42,139 nt of DNA from Acidobacteriota bacterium. GTDB taxonomy: Bacteria > Acidobacteriota > Blastocatellia > RBC074. Shown here piece after piece: positions 26,616 through 36,173 of this stretch. A program made the position numbers and the translations under genes. Location: positions 1 to 42,139 of the forward strand of contig JAFDVL010000016.1 of the NCBI GenBank assembly GCA_018268995.1. Direction: 5' to 3'. Position 1 is the stretch's first letter. Each line of letters opens with the position of its first letter. The notes below the pieces were generated by a model. The model was not told where the DNA came from and ran no database searches. It saw nothing but the letters and a program-made list of their open reading frames with translations.

Positions 26616-27767
26616 TTATTTGGGATAGCCAGTGATTTCCAAATCGGCACCGCGCGGGGTGAGCTTTAAATCGCGCAGTTCCAGCGCATCGCTCAGGTGT
26701 TCAATGCCTTCGCCTTCAATCGCAGATTTCGCTTCGCGGCCTCCGATCACTTTTGGGGCAACGAAGAAGGTCAGCTTGTCCACCAGCCGCGCTTCGACAA
26801 ACGAAGCGGCAACTTCGGCACCACCTTCAATAACCACGCTGCTGATCGTGAGCTTACCTAATTCGCGAAGCACTTCCGGCAAATTGAGTTGCCCACCATC
26901 CACCGGAACCTGTACGACCTTGACACCCAGGCTTTGCATTTTGCTCTTTCGTTCTTCCAGCGTGTTGCCCCATTCGGTATAAATCGGGAACCCCATGCTG
27001 TCGAAAATTTCCTTATCTGCTGCAAAGACCAGCAACGGGCTTTGACTTGCAGATTGAACTAACTGGGATTGCAATGGAATTCTGAGTCCCGCATCAAGAA
27101 CAACCCGCACCAACGGGCGATGACGCGTAAGGCCTGTCCGATCTGTCAAGGCTGGATCATCCTTCATCACAGTATTGATCCCCACCAGAATTGCGTCATA
27201 TTCATGTCGCAAAGCCTGCGAGACCCCACGTGATTGCTCACCCGTAATCCATTGCGACTCGCCCGTCCGCGTCGCGACACGCCCATCCAGTGAACACGCC
27301 GTTTTCAAATGCACAAAGGGCAAACCAGTCTTTACCATTTTCGCGTACTTTTCATTCAGCCGCTGCGCCTCGCGTTCCAATAATCCGGTCGAAACCTGAA
27401 TCCCGGCGGAACGCAACATTTCAAAACCGCGTCCATTCACTTTGGGATTCGGGTCTACCATCGAAGCGACCACGCGACGAATGCCCGCGTTGATAATCGC
27501 TTCAACGCAAGGAGCCGTGCGTTTGCCATTGCCACTGTGCGAACAAGGTTCGAGATTTACATAAATCGTCGCGCCCTGTGCTTTTGTACCGGCTTCTTCA
27601 ATCGCCCATGCCTCGGCGTGCTTGAGTTCAGCATAGCGATGAAAGCCCTGCCCCACAACGCGTCCGTCTTTCACGACCAGCGAACCAACCAGCGGATTCG
27701 GGCTGACTAGCCCTTTGCCCTGTGCCGCGAGTTGTAAGGTTTGTTGGATAAATTCGAGGTCTGTCAT
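26616..27767 (-). CDS. ribD: Bifunctional riboflavin deaminase/reductase RibD
   Basis: A 383-residue fusion of the two riboflavin-pathway steps that deaminate and reduce the pyrimidine intermediate made from GTP. The deaminase zinc site is His50/Glu52 ([11 protein letters not shown]) with Cys75 and Cys87 ([15 protein letters not shown]); the loop is two residues longer than in the E. coli enzyme. The reductase begins at about 150 ([20 protein letters not shown]) and includes [20 protein letters not shown]. No other riboflavin genes are nearby, so this copy is separated from a rib operon. It is 46 bp downstream of ftsY. Confidence 0.96.
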   Translation of the reverse strand: MTDLEFIQQTLQLAAQGKGLVSPNPLVGSLVVKDGRVVGQGFHRYAELKHAEAWAIEEAGTKAQGATIYVNLEPCSHSGNGKRTAPCVEAIINAGIRRVVASMVDPNPKVNGRGFEMLRSAGIQVSTGLLEREAQRLNEKYAKMVKTGLPFVHLKTACSLDGRVATRTGESQWITGEQSRGVSQALRHEYDAILVGINTVMKDDPALTDRTGLTRHRPLVRVVLDAGLRIPLQSQLVQSASQSPLLVFAADKEIFDSMGFPIYTEWGNTLEERKSKMQSLGVKVVQVPVDGGQLNLPEVLRELGKLTISSVVIEGGAEVAASFVEARLVDKLTFFVAPKVIGGREAKSAIEGEGIEHLSDALELRDLKLTPRGADLEITGYPK

Positions 27768-27813
27768 TCTTTTTCACCGTGTTCTCAACATTCGATGTCT
27801 GCAACCATAATCC

Positions 27814-29070
27814 TTATTCAAACAACCCGTCCACATACGCCTGTGGATCAAATACAATCAAATCTTCGGCCTTTTCGCCCACACCGCAATAACGAATCGG
27901 CAAATTCAACTCTTTGGCAATCGCTACGGCTATGCCGCCTTTGGCGGTGCCATCCAGCTTTGTCAGCACCAGTCCAGTGACCGGAGCCGCTTTCATAAAT
28001 TCGCGCGCCTGGCTCAGGCCGTTCTGGCCGGTGACAGCATCCACAACCAGCAGGACTTCGTGCGGCGCTTGCGGGACTTCTTTTTGCGCGACGCGTTTCA
28101 TCTTCTCCAGTTCGGCCATCAGGTTTTGTTTGTTATGCAAACGTCCGGCAGTATCCACAATCAGCACGTCTGCGTTGCGCGATTTCGCAGCCTTAAGCGA
28201 ATCGAACAACACCGCAGCCGGATCAGTTCCCTGCTTTTGCTGGATCAGCGGCACATCGGCGCGTTCTGCCCAAATGGCCAATTGATCGGCGGCAGCAGCG
28301 CGAAAAGTGTCTGCCGCGCAAATCACGACAGAGTTTCCTTCGGCTTTGATGCGTTGCGCCAGCTTGCCAATCGTCGTGGTTTTGCCAACGCCGTTGACGC
28401 CAACGACCATCATCACGTACGGCTGGACATCATCAGGAATCGCGGTTTCTGAAGCGATGCCACGCGAGCGGGTGGCTTTTTCCAAAATATCAATCAGGTG
28501 TTGCTTGATGACGTGCTTCAGTTCGTCCACTTCTTTCAGCGTCTGGCGATCTACCTGCTTGCGCACGTCTTCGATGATGGTCATCGTTGTTTGTACGCCA
28601 ATGTCAGCACCGATCAGAATTTCTTCCAATTGATCAAGGGTGTCAGCATCAATCTGCTTTTTGCCTTTGAAGACATCTTCGATCCGCTCCGTCAGATTTT
28701 CGCGTGTCTTGGCCACAGCGGTTTTGAAGCGCGCAAAGAAGCCTTTTCGCTCTTCCTCCTCACTGACAGGTTCAGGCGTAGAATAAACCGGAGATGGCGT
28801 GACAGGCGCAGGTGGTGGCGCGACAACGACAGGAGAGGCAGGAACAACGGGTTCCGGACTGGGCGCTTCCACGACAGGCGCAGGAACATCCACAACGGGT
28901 TTGGGCGCTTCAGTGACGACAGGCGTAGGCGGGGTGATGACAGGCGCAGGCGGTGGCGCGGGTTTGGGTTCCGGTTGAGGTTCCGGCGCTCGCTCTGGTT
29001 CATGTTCAGGCGGGCCACTGAGATTTAGCGAAATAAAATCACTGTTTTTTTTACGTTTCCAAAATGCCAT
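27814..29070 (-). CDS. ftsY: Signal recognition particle receptor FtsY
   Basis: A 418-residue GTPase that docks SRP-bound ribosomes at the membrane. Residues 1-105 are an unusual A-domain rich in Pro, Val, Ala and Glu (many APVV/PEP units), in place of the usual acidic stretch. The N domain begins near [20 protein letters not shown]. The G domain has [15 protein letters not shown] (P-loop), [25 protein letters not shown] and [10 protein letters not shown]. The C-terminus ends [11 protein letters not shown] 29070 has no Shine-Dalgarno and follows the repeat at 29075-29106 by four bases on its own strand. Confidence 0.96.
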   Translation of the reverse strand: MAFWKRKKNSDFISLNLSGPPEHEPERAPEPQPEPKPAPPPAPVITPPTPVVTEAPKPVVDVPAPVVEAPSPEPVVPASPVVVAPPPAPVTPSPVYSTPEPVSEEEERKGFFARFKTAVAKTRENLTERIEDVFKGKKQIDADTLDQLEEILIGADIGVQTTMTIIEDVRKQVDRQTLKEVDELKHVIKQHLIDILEKATRSRGIASETAIPDDVQPYVMMVVGVNGVGKTTTIGKLAQRIKAEGNSVVICAADTFRAAAADQLAIWAERADVPLIQQKQGTDPAAVLFDSLKAAKSRNADVLIVDTAGRLHNKQNLMAELEKMKRVAQKEVPQAPHEVLLVVDAVTGQNGLSQAREFMKAAPVTGLVLTKLDGTAKGGIAVAIAKELNLPIRYCGVGEKAEDLIVFDPQAYVDGLFE

Positions 29071-29074
29071 AGAA

Positions 29075-29106
29075 GATTTGAAATTTGAGATTGAAAAATT
29101 GAGATT
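29075..29106. repeat. Heptad-like TTTGARA repeat between MFS and ftsY
   Basis: The 38-bp gap between the MFS stop and the ftsY start is almost filled by TTTGAAA, TTTGAGA, TTGAAAAA and TTGAGATT in tandem. The words are seven or eight bases long and lack an inverted partner in this gap. It resembles the other periodic gaps in the window (31841, 33317, 40265). Confidence 0.65.
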
Positions 29107-29108
29107 CC

Positions 29109-30320
29109 TTAGTCACCCGATGCAAATGCCTCGCGCGGTGCAGCATCAACAGATTGCCGCGCCACGGTTTCATCTTTCGGAAAGCGCCAGAATAAAACAG
29201 CCGAAGCCAACGGCCACAAGGCAACAATCAACAACGCTTTCGTCAATCCGAGTGGTTCACTAAGCTTGCCTGTGATCGGCGTCATCAATGCGCCCAGTCC
29301 CCAGGCGAAGCCCATCACCAACGCCGAGACCGTACTTGCACCACCGGGAACCAGTCGCTGCGCCATCACGACTGAAATTGGCAGCGGCAAATTCAAACAC
29401 AGCCCGCCAAACATAATCAGCGTGTAGCTCAACCATCCTGAAGTGAAGAATCCGGCAACTAAAACCGGCGAGGCCAACAACACCGAAATCATTGAAACCC
29501 GCCGTGCGCCAAAGCGATCTGCCAACGCGCCCCCAAAGAAGCCGCCAATGCCGCCAAAGAAAATAAAGCCCGTGATAATCAGGCTGCTTTGTTGCAAGGC
29601 TAATCCATGTTCCTGCAACCAAAACGGCAAATAGCTTTGGATACTGACTGAGGCGGCAGAACGCAAAACAACGGCGAAATATAAAATTGTCAGCGGAACC
29701 CAAGCGTTTTTGAGCAATTGGCTTAAAGGTGGCGCGTCTGCATCACGCTGTTTTCTTTCCAACGCCGGGCAATACATCCACAACAATGCTGAAGCCAAAA
29801 TGCCAAAACCAATGGTGTAATAACTATGTTCCAACCCGTACCACGCAACACAGGTCGAAATAATCAGCGGCCCCAGTGCATAGCCAACCGTTCCCGCTGA
29901 GGAAAATACAGACATTACTGTGCCTTGTCGCTCTGGCTTCCATTCCGTGACAGCCCGATGAGCCATCGCCGCACTTTGGGGATGGAACGCGCCAACGCCG
30001 ATGCCGCCTGCAATTGTCAGGGCGAGCAGCATCGGCAGGCTCGTCGCTAATCCAATACTGGAAATAAACACGGCGGCCAGCAACGGCCCCAACACGGTGA
30101 ATGCCCGTTTGAAATACCGATCCGCAATGATGCCGTACACCGGTTGCATCAGCGATGAAGAAATCATCATCGTCGGGATCAACCATCCTGCCTGTGCAGG
30201 CGTCAGGTTAAGTTTGAGCGCCAGCAAGGGAAGGATTGGCACCAAAAAACTGGAATAGGAATCCAGCACCAGATGCCCGACCGAAAGCAAAATAATCGTT
30301 GTTTTACTATCAGACTTCAT
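29109..30320 (-). CDS. MFS transporter, fosmidomycin-resistance (Fsr)-like
   Basis: A 403-residue membrane protein with about 12 hydrophobic segments. The N-terminus ([20 protein letters not shown]) and [20 protein letters not shown] with [19 protein letters not shown] match the Fsr subfamily of drug-efflux permeases. The RYFKR after GIIAD is the loop 2-3 motif, and [20 protein letters not shown] the equivalent loop 8-9 motif. It probably exports a small hydrophilic drug or metabolite by proton antiport. Its ATG overlaps the stop of the C26 amidohydrolase gene (ATGA), so the two are made together. The start lacks its own Shine-Dalgarno. Confidence 0.9.
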   Translation of the reverse strand: MKSDSKTTIILLSVGHLVLDSYSSFLVPILPLLALKLNLTPAQAGWLIPTMMISSSLMQPVYGIIADRYFKRAFTVLGPLLAAVFISSIGLATSLPMLLALTIAGGIGVGAFHPQSAAMAHRAVTEWKPERQGTVMSVFSSAGTVGYALGPLIISTCVAWYGLEHSYYTIGFGILASALLWMYCPALERKQRDADAPPLSQLLKNAWVPLTILYFAVVLRSAASVSIQSYLPFWLQEHGLALQQSSLIITGFIFFGGIGGFFGGALADRFGARRVSMISVLLASPVLVAGFFTSGWLSYTLIMFGGLCLNLPLPISVVMAQRLVPGGASTVSALVMGFAWGLGALMTPITGKLSEPLGLTKALLIVALWPLASAVLFWRFPKDETVARQSVDAAPREAFASGD

Positions 30321-31039
30321 AAATTATGGTTGGACGCTTCTGCGACAAAACGCCGAAAAATCGCTTTTGATAACGCATCCGATTCCCAACCCAGTTCAGG
30401 ATGCCATTGCACGCCCAGGACAAACCGATCCAGCCGCGTATCTTCGACACATTCAATCACGCCATCCAGTGCGCGGGCAGTAATGCGTAAATTTTGCCCC
30501 GGTTCCTTGATTGCCTGATGATGGCTGGTGTTGACACGCGCCGTTTCGCTCCCTGCCAGTTTTGCCAGCACCGAATCCACCGCGATTTTGATCTGATGCG
30601 AAGGACGCGAATACGGCGCACCCTGATCATGTTTCAGCACACCCGCGCGTTCAGAGGGCAAGTCCTGAATCAACGTCCCCCCCCGCGAAACCGCCAGCGA
30701 TTGCGCGCCAAAGCAAATTGCCAACAACGGAAGCTTTTTGGCTTCAGCAAACTCCAACAGCAGCAGATCGGTTTTATCTCGCTCCTCGATGACGTGACCT
30801 AAATGTAAATGCGGTTCTTCGTTGTAATGAATTGGATCAATGTCGCTGTTGCTGCCAGACAACATCAGCCCATCCAGTCGGGTTGCGAGCGAGATTAAAT
30901 ACTCGCGGTCGGGAATGAGCGGAATATAAACCGGATCGCCTCCCGCTGCGGTAATCGCTTCGGCATAATAACGTCGCAAGTAAAAAGTATTCTCGGCGTG
31001 GTCAAGACGAGTTGTGATTCCAATTAAGGGACGCGGCAA
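30317..31039 (-). CDS. Class I glutamine amidotransferase-like hydrolase, peptidase C26 / PuuD type
   Basis: A 240-residue enzyme of the gamma-glutamyl hydrolase family. The nucleophile is Cys109 (LLAICFGAQ), with His213 and Glu215 in GVQWHPE. The oxyanion loop is [12 protein letters not shown] (about 58-69). PuuD-like members release GABA from gamma-glutamyl-GABA; others act on related glutamyl conjugates. The start is TTG 31039, supported by GAGGAG six bases upstream and by the absence of any nearby ATG. It overlaps the downstream MFS gene by four bases. A coupled amidohydrolase and exporter could release or detoxify a gamma-glutamyl conjugate, but this is inference. Confidence 0.9.
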   Translation of the reverse strand: MPRPLIGITTRLDHAENTFYLRRYYAEAITAAGGDPVYIPLIPDREYLISLATRLDGLMLSGSNSDIDPIHYNEEPHLHLGHVIEERDKTDLLLLEFAEAKKLPLLAICFGAQSLAVSRGGTLIQDLPSERAGVLKHDQGAPYSRPSHQIKIAVDSVLAKLAGSETARVNTSHHQAIKEPGQNLRITARALDGVIECVEDTRLDRFVLGVQWHPELGWESDALSKAIFRRFVAEASNHNL

Positions 31040-31242
31040 ATTGAACTCCTCAAAATGTGGGGCGAACGGTTATCTTGCATCATCGCGAGGCAACATTTCC
31101 ACGAATCGCTGGCGGCGCATGCCCAAAATGCAAACTGACACTCTGCACTACGGTCAGTCAGGCAACCGCAAAATAAACGTTGAGTTTAGGGTGTTCTCGG
31201 AATGATGTCAAAGAATGGTTTGGCGCGCCTCAGATCGCTTTC

Positions 31243-31272
31243 TTGACAATGCTTAATTCGCATCGCTATAGT
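31243..31272 (+). promoter_or_regulatory. Strong sigma-70 promoter of hslVU
   Basis: A perfect -35 TTGACA (31243-31248), an 18-base spacer and a -10 TATAGT (31267-31272, one mismatch) lie directly before hslV. Transcription should begin about 31279-31281, at or within a base or two of ATG 31280. The transcript is therefore almost leaderless. A CIRCE or heat-shock-type sequence is not visible. Confidence 0.75.
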
Positions 31273-31279
31273 GCGCGGT

Positions 31280-31834
31280 ATGCCTTTTCCAATGAACTCC
31301 AAACCAAAGATTCGCAGCACCACAATTTTAGCGGTACGACGCAATGGCAAAGCAGTTATCGCAGGCGATGGCCAGGTCACAATGGGTGATACCGTCATGA
31401 AATCCACGGCGCGCAAGGTTCGACGACTGTACAACGAAAAAGTCATTGCCGGCTTTGCAGGCGCGACAGCCGATGCCTTTGCTTTATTCCAGCGTTTTGA
31501 AACCAAGCTGGAGCAATATCACGGTCAACTAAATCGCGCAGCGGTCGAATTGGCCAAAGACTGGCGCACAGATAAGACAATGCGCAGTCTGGAAGCGTTA
31601 TTGCTGGTGGCCGATCCAACCTCGACCTTGATTATTTCAGGAACTGGCGACGTGATTGAACCCGATGACGGCATTGCGGCGATTGGATCAGGCGGCCCTT
31701 ACGCCCTGGCAGCATCGCGCGCCTTATTGAAACTCACAGATCTCCCAGCTCGACAGATCGCCGAAGAGGCCATGCAAATCGCCGGGCAAATCTGTATTTA
31801 CAGCAATTTGAATTTCGTGATTGAAGAAATCTAA
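31280..31834 (+). CDS. hslV: ATP-dependent protease peptidase subunit HslV (ClpQ)
   Basis: A peptidase of about 184 residues that stacks as a double ring and is capped by HslU for ATP-driven degradation of misfolded and regulatory proteins. The mature enzyme begins at the catalytic Thr ([20 protein letters not shown]), after a short pro-segment; Lys of [14 protein letters not shown] and [11 protein letters not shown] are family residues. The likely start is ATG 31280 or ATG 31292; the GTG at 31271 lies inside the -10 element and cannot be translated. There is no Shine-Dalgarno. The pro-segment (13 residues from 31280, nine from 31292) is longer than the single Met of E. coli. hslU follows after a repeat-filled 85-bp gap. 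Confidence 0.95.
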   Translation: MPFPMNSKPKIRSTTILAVRRNGKAVIAGDGQVTMGDTVMKSTARKVRRLYNEKVIAGFAGATADAFALFQRFETKLEQYHGQLNRAAVELAKDWRTDKTMRSLEALLLVADPTSTLIISGTGDVIEPDDGIAAIGSGGPYALAASRALLKLTDLPARQIAEEAMQIAGQICIYSNLNFVIEEI

Positions 31835-31840
31835 GCGGGA

Positions 31841-31916
31841 TCTAGGAGCCAGGATTTAGGATAGAGGGACGCTCCTACCCACCTAAATCCTAAATCCTAA
31901 ATCCTAAGTCCTAAAC
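31841..31916. repeat. Tandem CCTAAAT heptamers with inverted partner
   Basis: Five seven-base units lie at 31882-31916: three CCTAAAT, then CCTAAGT and CCTAAAC. The complement, AGGATTTAGGAT, lies at 31851-31862, so the gap can fold. It begins seven bases after the hslV stop and ends three bases before the hslU start. Confidence 0.9.
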
Positions 31917-31919
31917 TTT

Positions 31920-33314
31920 ATGGTTATTTACCTTTCAGGTGAAATTGAAGAGGATTTGAAACTGGACGAACTGACGCCCCGCCAAATCGTCGCCGAACTT
32001 GATAAACACGTTGTCGGACAAGCCGCTGCCAAACGTGCGGTCGCTGTTGCCTTGCGCAATCGGATTCGGCGGCAAAAGCTGCCACCCGATATGGCCCTGG
32101 ACGTGATGCCGAAAAACATCATCATGATCGGCTCCACCGGAATCGGAAAAACGGAAATTGCGCGGCGACTGGCTCGATTATCTTCCTCGCCGTTTCTTAA
32201 AGTGGAAGCGTCAAAATTTACTGAGGTTGGATATGTCGGACGTGATGTCGAATCCATGATCCGCGATCTGGTTGAGATTTCGATTGAACTCGTCCGCGAG
32301 GAAAAAGCGGAAGAGATTGCCGATAAGGCCGAACAAAATGCCGAAGAGCGGTTGTTGGATTTGCTGCTGCCAACGATGCGGGCTACCAACATTGACCAGA
32401 TTGATGACAGCGAAGCAGCAATGGTTGAGGCACAAAGCCGGACGCGCGAAAAGCTCCGACAGCAACTGCGCGAAGGCCGCCTGGACGCGCGGATTGTCGA
32501 AATTGAAGTGCGCGACAAGAGCTTCCCTTCTTTTGAAATTATCAGCAATCAGGGCATCGAAGAGATGGACATCAACATCAAGGAGATGATGCCCGGCGTT
32601 TTCGGCAATCGCACCAAGAAACGCAAAATGCGTGTGGACGAGGCGATGGAATATCTGATCGCCGAAGAAGAATCCAAGCTGGTGGACATGGATGCCGTCG
32701 CTCGCATCGCGCTAGATCGCGTGGAATCGCACGGCATCATCTTCCTTGACGAAATTGACAAAATCGCTGGTCGCGAAGGAGCACATGGCCCTGACGTTTC
32801 ACGCGAAGGCGTGCAGCGCGACATCCTGCCCATCGTCGAAGGAACGACGGTCAACACCAAATATGGCATGGTGCGGACAGATCACATCCTGTTCATCGCA
32901 GCTGGAGCCTTTCACGTCGCCAAGCCTTCGGATTTGATTCCTGAACTACAAGGCCGATTTCCTATTCGCGTCGAGTTGCAACCGCTGACCATTGAGGATT
33001 TCAAGCGCATCCTGACAGAACCCAAAAATGCCTTACTCAAGCAATATCGGGCATTGATGGATACCGAAGGCATTAACCTGGACTTCACACCCGATGCCGT
33101 TGATGCGATGGCGCAATTCGCCTTTCGCGTCAATGAAATCACTGAGGACATCGGGGCGCGTCGGTTACACACCATCCTGGAGAAAGTGCTGGATGAAATT
33201 TCCTTCCAGGGATCAGACTTAACCGAAAAAAACCAGACCATTGATGCCAAATACGTCAATGAAACGCTCAATGAAATTGTGAAGAACGAAGACCTGAGTC
33301 GTTACATTTTGTAA
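31920..33314 (+). CDS. hslU: ATP-dependent protease ATPase subunit HslU (ClpY)
   Basis: A 464-residue AAA+ unfoldase, the partner of HslV. The Walker A is [15 protein letters not shown] (71 on), where most relatives have [24 protein letters not shown] carries the pore loop (GYVG). Walker B is [13 protein letters not shown]. The intermediate domain (about 110-240) is present, and the sensor-2 region is [20 protein letters not shown]. The C-terminus ends DLSRYIL, the tail that docks in HslV. No Shine-Dalgarno precedes ATG 31920; the repeat ends three bases upstream. It is co-transcribed with hslV. Confidence 0.97.
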   Translation: MVIYLSGEIEEDLKLDELTPRQIVAELDKHVVGQAAAKRAVAVALRNRIRRQKLPPDMALDVMPKNIIMIGSTGIGKTEIARRLARLSSSPFLKVEASKFTEVGYVGRDVESMIRDLVEISIELVREEKAEEIADKAEQNAEERLLDLLLPTMRATNIDQIDDSEAAMVEAQSRTREKLRQQLREGRLDARIVEIEVRDKSFPSFEIISNQGIEEMDINIKEMMPGVFGNRTKKRKMRVDEAMEYLIAEEESKLVDMDAVARIALDRVESHGIIFLDEIDKIAGREGAHGPDVSREGVQRDILPIVEGTTVNTKYGMVRTDHILFIAAGAFHVAKPSDLIPELQGRFPIRVELQPLTIEDFKRILTEPKNALLKQYRALMDTEGINLDFTPDAVDAMAQFAFRVNEITEDIGARRLHTILEKVLDEISFQGSDLTEKNQTIDAKYVNETLNEIVKNEDLSRYIL

Positions 33315-33316
33315 AA

Positions 33317-33430
33317 TCAAAAGGCAAAAGTTAAAGGGCAAAAAGCAAAAGTGCGGAAATGTTTTTTTGAGAACAATGTGACGAGAAGACCCGTCCTTTC
33401 CCTTTTGATGTTTGCCTTTTGCTTATTGCT
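33317..33430. repeat. Inverted arms of near-heptameric AAAAGGC words overlapping a gene start
   Basis: Left arm at about 33317-33351 is made of units such as AAAAGGC and AAAAGTT with a period of seven. The right arm, about 33391-33430, is the imperfect reverse complement (CCTTTTG, TGCCTTTTG type). The right arm lies inside the next gene and encodes part of its signal peptide. It begins three bases after the hslU stop. Confidence 0.8.
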
Positions 33431-34454
33431 TCTCTCTGCCTGTGGCAAGGTGGGAGACCCGCTACCACCAATTCCCAAAGCACCGCTAATCGTCAATGAA
33501 CTTGCCGCAACGCAACAAGGCACAAGCATTTTGCTGAGCTTTCCGGTTGCCAAAGAAACACGCACTGAAAAACTTAAGCGCGTAGACATTTATCGCCTGA
33601 TTGAACCAGATACCGCGCCACAAGGTATCACCGCCGACGATTATTTGACGCGGGCAGCGCTGATTGCCTCATTGGAGGAAAAGCAGATTCCAGCCAGGGC
33701 TTCCGTCGTCAACTACGTTGATCCCATTGATTTCAAGATGGCAAATGACCACACGCGTTATCGCTATGCCGTGCGGTTAGTCAATCTGGAAGATCGCCCG
33801 GCAGATTTATCGAACTATGCTTCACTGACGCCGCTCAGCACTGTGGCTGAACCGCCGCTCGGATTGAAAGCCAACGTCACGCAAACCGAAGTCGAAATTA
33901 CGTGGCAACCACCCGCTGCAAATTTGAATGGCTCATCTCCTGCCAACGTTGCTGGCTACAACCTCTATCGTCGCGTAGACAAACAACTGCTAAAAGTAAA
34001 TGCTGCGCCGCTGAAAGAAACGCGCTATGTCGAAAAGCAGTTTCAGTTTGGCACAAACTACGAATACATTGCGCGCGCGCTTTCATTGCCACGACCGGGC
34101 GCACCTGTCAGCGAAATGATCGAAAGCAATGAGAGCCTCCCGCTTACGATTATCCCGAAAGATACGTTCCCACCAACCGCACCAACTTCTATCACCATCG
34201 CTTCACGCGGAGGATTGATCAGCTTGTTCTGGCCCGCGAATCCTGAGCCGGATGTGATTGGTTATCATCTTTATCGCTCGGAGGATGAGAAGACCTGGAC
34301 CAAAATCACACCGCGTCCCATCACAACCATTACGTTTAGCGACCGCCAGGTGCAAATCGGCAAACGATATTTCTATCAGATTACTGCGGTAGACAATGCC
34401 GGAAATGAAAGCCCGCGATCAGAAGCCCATTCCGAAATTGCTGAGCCGAACTAG
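33378..34454 (+). CDS. Lipoprotein with three fibronectin type III-like domains
   Basis: A protein of about 358 residues if started at GTG 33378. The signal peptide MTRRPVLSLLMFAFCLLLLS ends in the lipobox LSAC, so Cys22 would be lipidated. Alternatives are GTG 33351 and ATG 33408; the last would shorten the signal to about 12 residues. The mature part has a first Fn3-like domain (NELAATQQGTSILLSFPVAK), a second (LKANVTQTEVEITWQPPAAN, with NLYRRVDKQL) and a third (SITIASRGGLISLFWPANPE, with YHLYRSEDEK). It is probably anchored at the envelope and binds proteins or glycans. The signal peptide is encoded by a repeat arm. Function unknown. Confidence 0.85.
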   Translation: MTRRPVLSLLMFAFCLLLLSACGKVGDPLPPIPKAPLIVNELAATQQGTSILLSFPVAKETRTEKLKRVDIYRLIEPDTAPQGITADDYLTRAALIASLEEKQIPARASVVNYVDPIDFKMANDHTRYRYAVRLVNLEDRPADLSNYASLTPLSTVAEPPLGLKANVTQTEVEITWQPPAANLNGSSPANVAGYNLYRRVDKQLLKVNAAPLKETRYVEKQFQFGTNYEYIARALSLPRPGAPVSEMIESNESLPLTIIPKDTFPPTAPTSITIASRGGLISLFWPANPEPDVIGYHLYRSEDEKTWTKITPRPITTITFSDRQVQIGKRYFYQITAVDNAGNESPRSEAHSEIAEPN

Positions 34455-34579
34455 CTGACTTGTAATATTCGACGGGCACTCCTATCATTGCAGCACGTTT
34501 CTTTACGATCCGATCAGGACGTATTTTACCAGCCGGAAAATGTGCGGATTAACAACAACTGAAACCTGAAACAAATTAA

Positions 34580-34598
34580 CCTTTTAACTAAAAGGAGG
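34580..34598 (+). promoter_or_regulatory. Ribosome-site hairpin before mscL
   Basis: CCTTTT-AACT-AAAAGG (34580-34595) is a perfect six-base stem whose right side includes part of the Shine-Dalgarno AAAGGAGG (34591-34598), ten bases before ATG 34609. It could mask the ribosome site. The stem is short and A/T-rich, so its effect in the cell is uncertain. Confidence 0.45.
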
Positions 34599-34608
34599 CC
34601 GAAAAAGT

Positions 34609-35019
34609 ATGGGTATGGTAAGCGAATTCAAAGAGTTTATTAACAAAGGGAATGTCGTTGATCTGGCGGTAGGCGTCGTTATCGGCGGTGCCTTCGGCAA
34701 AATTGTAACGTCATTTGTTGATGATTTGCTGATGCCAATAATCGGGAATTTGATGGGTGGCGCGAGCTTCAAAGATTTGAAGCATGTCTTCACACCGGCT
34801 GTCGTGGACGCAGCTGGCAAAGTGGTAACGCCGGAAAACGCCTTTCGCTATGGCAGTTTTATCCAAACTATCCTCGACTTTCTGATCGTTGCATTCGCCG
34901 TATTTCTGGTGGTCAAAGCGGTGAATAAGATGAAAAAAGAACAGGCTGAAGCCCCCGCCGCACCATCAGCGACTGAAATCTTGTTGGGCGAAATCCGCGA
35001 CATTTTGAAAACCAAGTAA
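34609..35019 (+). CDS. mscL: Large-conductance mechanosensitive channel MscL
   Basis: A 136-residue channel subunit that forms pentamers and opens under membrane tension to release solutes in osmotic downshock. The N-terminus FKEFINKGNVVDLAVGVVIG and GAFGKIVTSFVDDLLMPIIG give the S1 helix and TM1 with its Gly-rich gate. The extracellular loop (MGGASFKDLKHVFTPAVVDA) and TM2 (FIQTILDFLIVAFAVFLVVK) follow. The C-terminal helix carries EILLGEIRDILKTK. AAAGGAGG is present. The gene has its own probable terminator at 35042. Confidence 0.97.
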   Translation: MGMVSEFKEFINKGNVVDLAVGVVIGGAFGKIVTSFVDDLLMPIIGNLMGGASFKDLKHVFTPAVVDAAGKVVTPENAFRYGSFIQTILDFLIVAFAVFLVVKAVNKMKKEQAEAPAAPSATEILLGEIRDILKTK

Positions 35020-35041
35020 TTGTTATTCAACTGACAAAAAA

Positions 35042-35075
35042 GAGGGCGAGGAATCTATTCCCCGCCCCTTTTACT
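35042..35075 (+). terminator. Intrinsic terminator after mscL
   Basis: GGGCGAGGAA pairs with TTCCCCGCCC (one internal mismatch, loop TCTA) and is followed by TTTTACTTT. It lies 24 bases after the mscL stop and also falls 17 bases downstream of the convergent HExxH gene, so it may serve both. Confidence 0.8.
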
Positions 35076-35091
35076 TTCCATCATTGTTGGT

Positions 35092-35805
35092 TCAACTTGC
35101 AGAAGAATGGATTGAGCCGCTTTGCCATGCCTCGACAGGAATTCCAGTTTCCTCCTCCCCTGAATTCACCTTGCCGCTCATCAAATCGCGATAATACTCC
35201 GTCCATCCTGTAGTTTCGGATTGCACATAGCCATGTCGTCCGCCGCCATCTGCATCTCCATCAGGCATAACAAACCCCTGCTGTGCAAAATGATGGCACA
35301 CGCCGTGAAGCCATTCGTGCAACCAGACTTCGCCCACGACGGGACGCTCCCAGGTGGCGGTGGCGGCATTCGCTACCGTTGCATACGTTGCGCCATTCGA
35401 CCAATCACTTGCCCCCATCCCTAAGCCCCATCCGCCTGTTGGAACAAACTCTCCCGTCAGCAAATTATTCTGTGGCCACAAGACAAACACAGAATCAAAG
35501 GTTCCAGTCATCACCAATTTATCCAATTCCTGTCGGGTGTCGTTTGGCGAAGGCCAATACATCCCTTCGCCCATTGCGGTCAAGGTCGAGAGTGGACGCT
35601 CAATCGGGGTAACAGTTGTAATGAGATTAATTTGCCCTTGCGAACATTCCTGCGCCAGAGCGGGAAAATACTGAAAAGAATTCAGGGCATCCTGAATTTC
35701 AGCCGGAGAGAGTTGATGTTGAAATGTCCGTCGTCGCCACCAACTGCCAGACAGACGGACGTTGATTTGCGGGTAGATAAGTAAAATGGCCTGCCAACTA
35801 ACCAT
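35092..35805 (-). CDS. Uncharacterised HExxH protein, possible zinc metallohydrolase
   Basis: A 237-residue protein with no signal peptide that I can see. The zinc signature is HEWLH at 163-167 ([20 protein letters not shown]). The rest is distinctive: [15 protein letters not shown] at the start, [50 protein letters not shown]. No known peptidase subfamily is obvious, and the third zinc ligand cannot be picked. Start ATG 35805 overlaps the stop of the STAS gene by eight bases (ATGGTTAG); the in-frame TTG at 35820 is less likely. It lies in one operon with the RsbW-like kinase and STAS protein. Function unknown; proteolysis is inferred only from HEWLH. Confidence 0.75.
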   Translation of the reverse strand: MVSWQAILLIYPQINVRLSGSWWRRRTFQHQLSPAEIQDALNSFQYFPALAQECSQGQINLITTVTPIERPLSTLTAMGEGMYWPSPNDTRQELDKLVMTGTFDSVFVLWPQNNLLTGEFVPTGGWGLGMGASDWSNGATYATVANAATATWERPVVGEVWLHEWLHGVCHHFAQQGFVMPDGDADGGGRHGYVQSETTGWTEYYRDLMSGKVNSGEEETGIPVEAWQSGSIHSSAS

Positions 35806-36172
35806 TTTGTTGCGGGACAACCCCTAAAACGCCAAAGCTCAATACAGCATCCTGTTCATTCTCAAACGTCTCAAACACACCAAGCAATTTGGTCACGGTC
35901 AGCAAATCGCGAATTTTCTTGGGCAATTTGAGCAACTTGAGATGCCCCCCCTGATTTTTCGTCGTCGTATGGCGAGAGATCAATTCGCCGATGCCGGAAC
36001 TATCCAGATAGGAGGTGCCTTCAAAATTGAGGATGATTTCGCGCTCGCCAATTTCCAGCAAGCGATTCACTTCGTCACGAAGTTTATTGCTGCCGTCCCC
36101 AATCGTAATTTTCCCCGTCAGGTCCAGGATTACGATCTGGCCAATTTTTCGTTCACGAATTTCCAACTGCAT
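35798..36172 (-). CDS. STAS-domain anti-anti-sigma factor
   Basis: A 124-residue single STAS domain, the antagonist in partner-switching systems. Segments are [40 protein letters not shown] and [20 protein letters not shown]. The phosphorylatable Ser is Ser58 of DSSG. Unphosphorylated, it should bind the RsbW-like kinase encoded one base upstream and free a sigma factor or other target. ATG 36172 has GAAGGAAAG. The C-terminal tail (LGVVPQQNG) overlaps the next gene. No matching sigB-type sigma factor lies next to it. Confidence 0.92.
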   Translation of the reverse strand: MQLEIRERKIGQIVILDLTGKITIGDGSNKLRDEVNRLLEIGEREIILNFEGTSYLDSSGIGELISRHTTTKNQGGHLKLLKLPKKIRDLLTVTKLLGVFETFENEQDAVLSFGVLGVVPQQNG

Positions 36173-36173
36173 T

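Noticed and set aside
31271..31279. GTG 31271 as the hslV start
   Set aside because: It overlaps the TATAGT -10 element and so is not transcribed.
31841..31916. CRISPR-like array
   Set aside because: The units are seven-base tandem words without spacers or cas genes.
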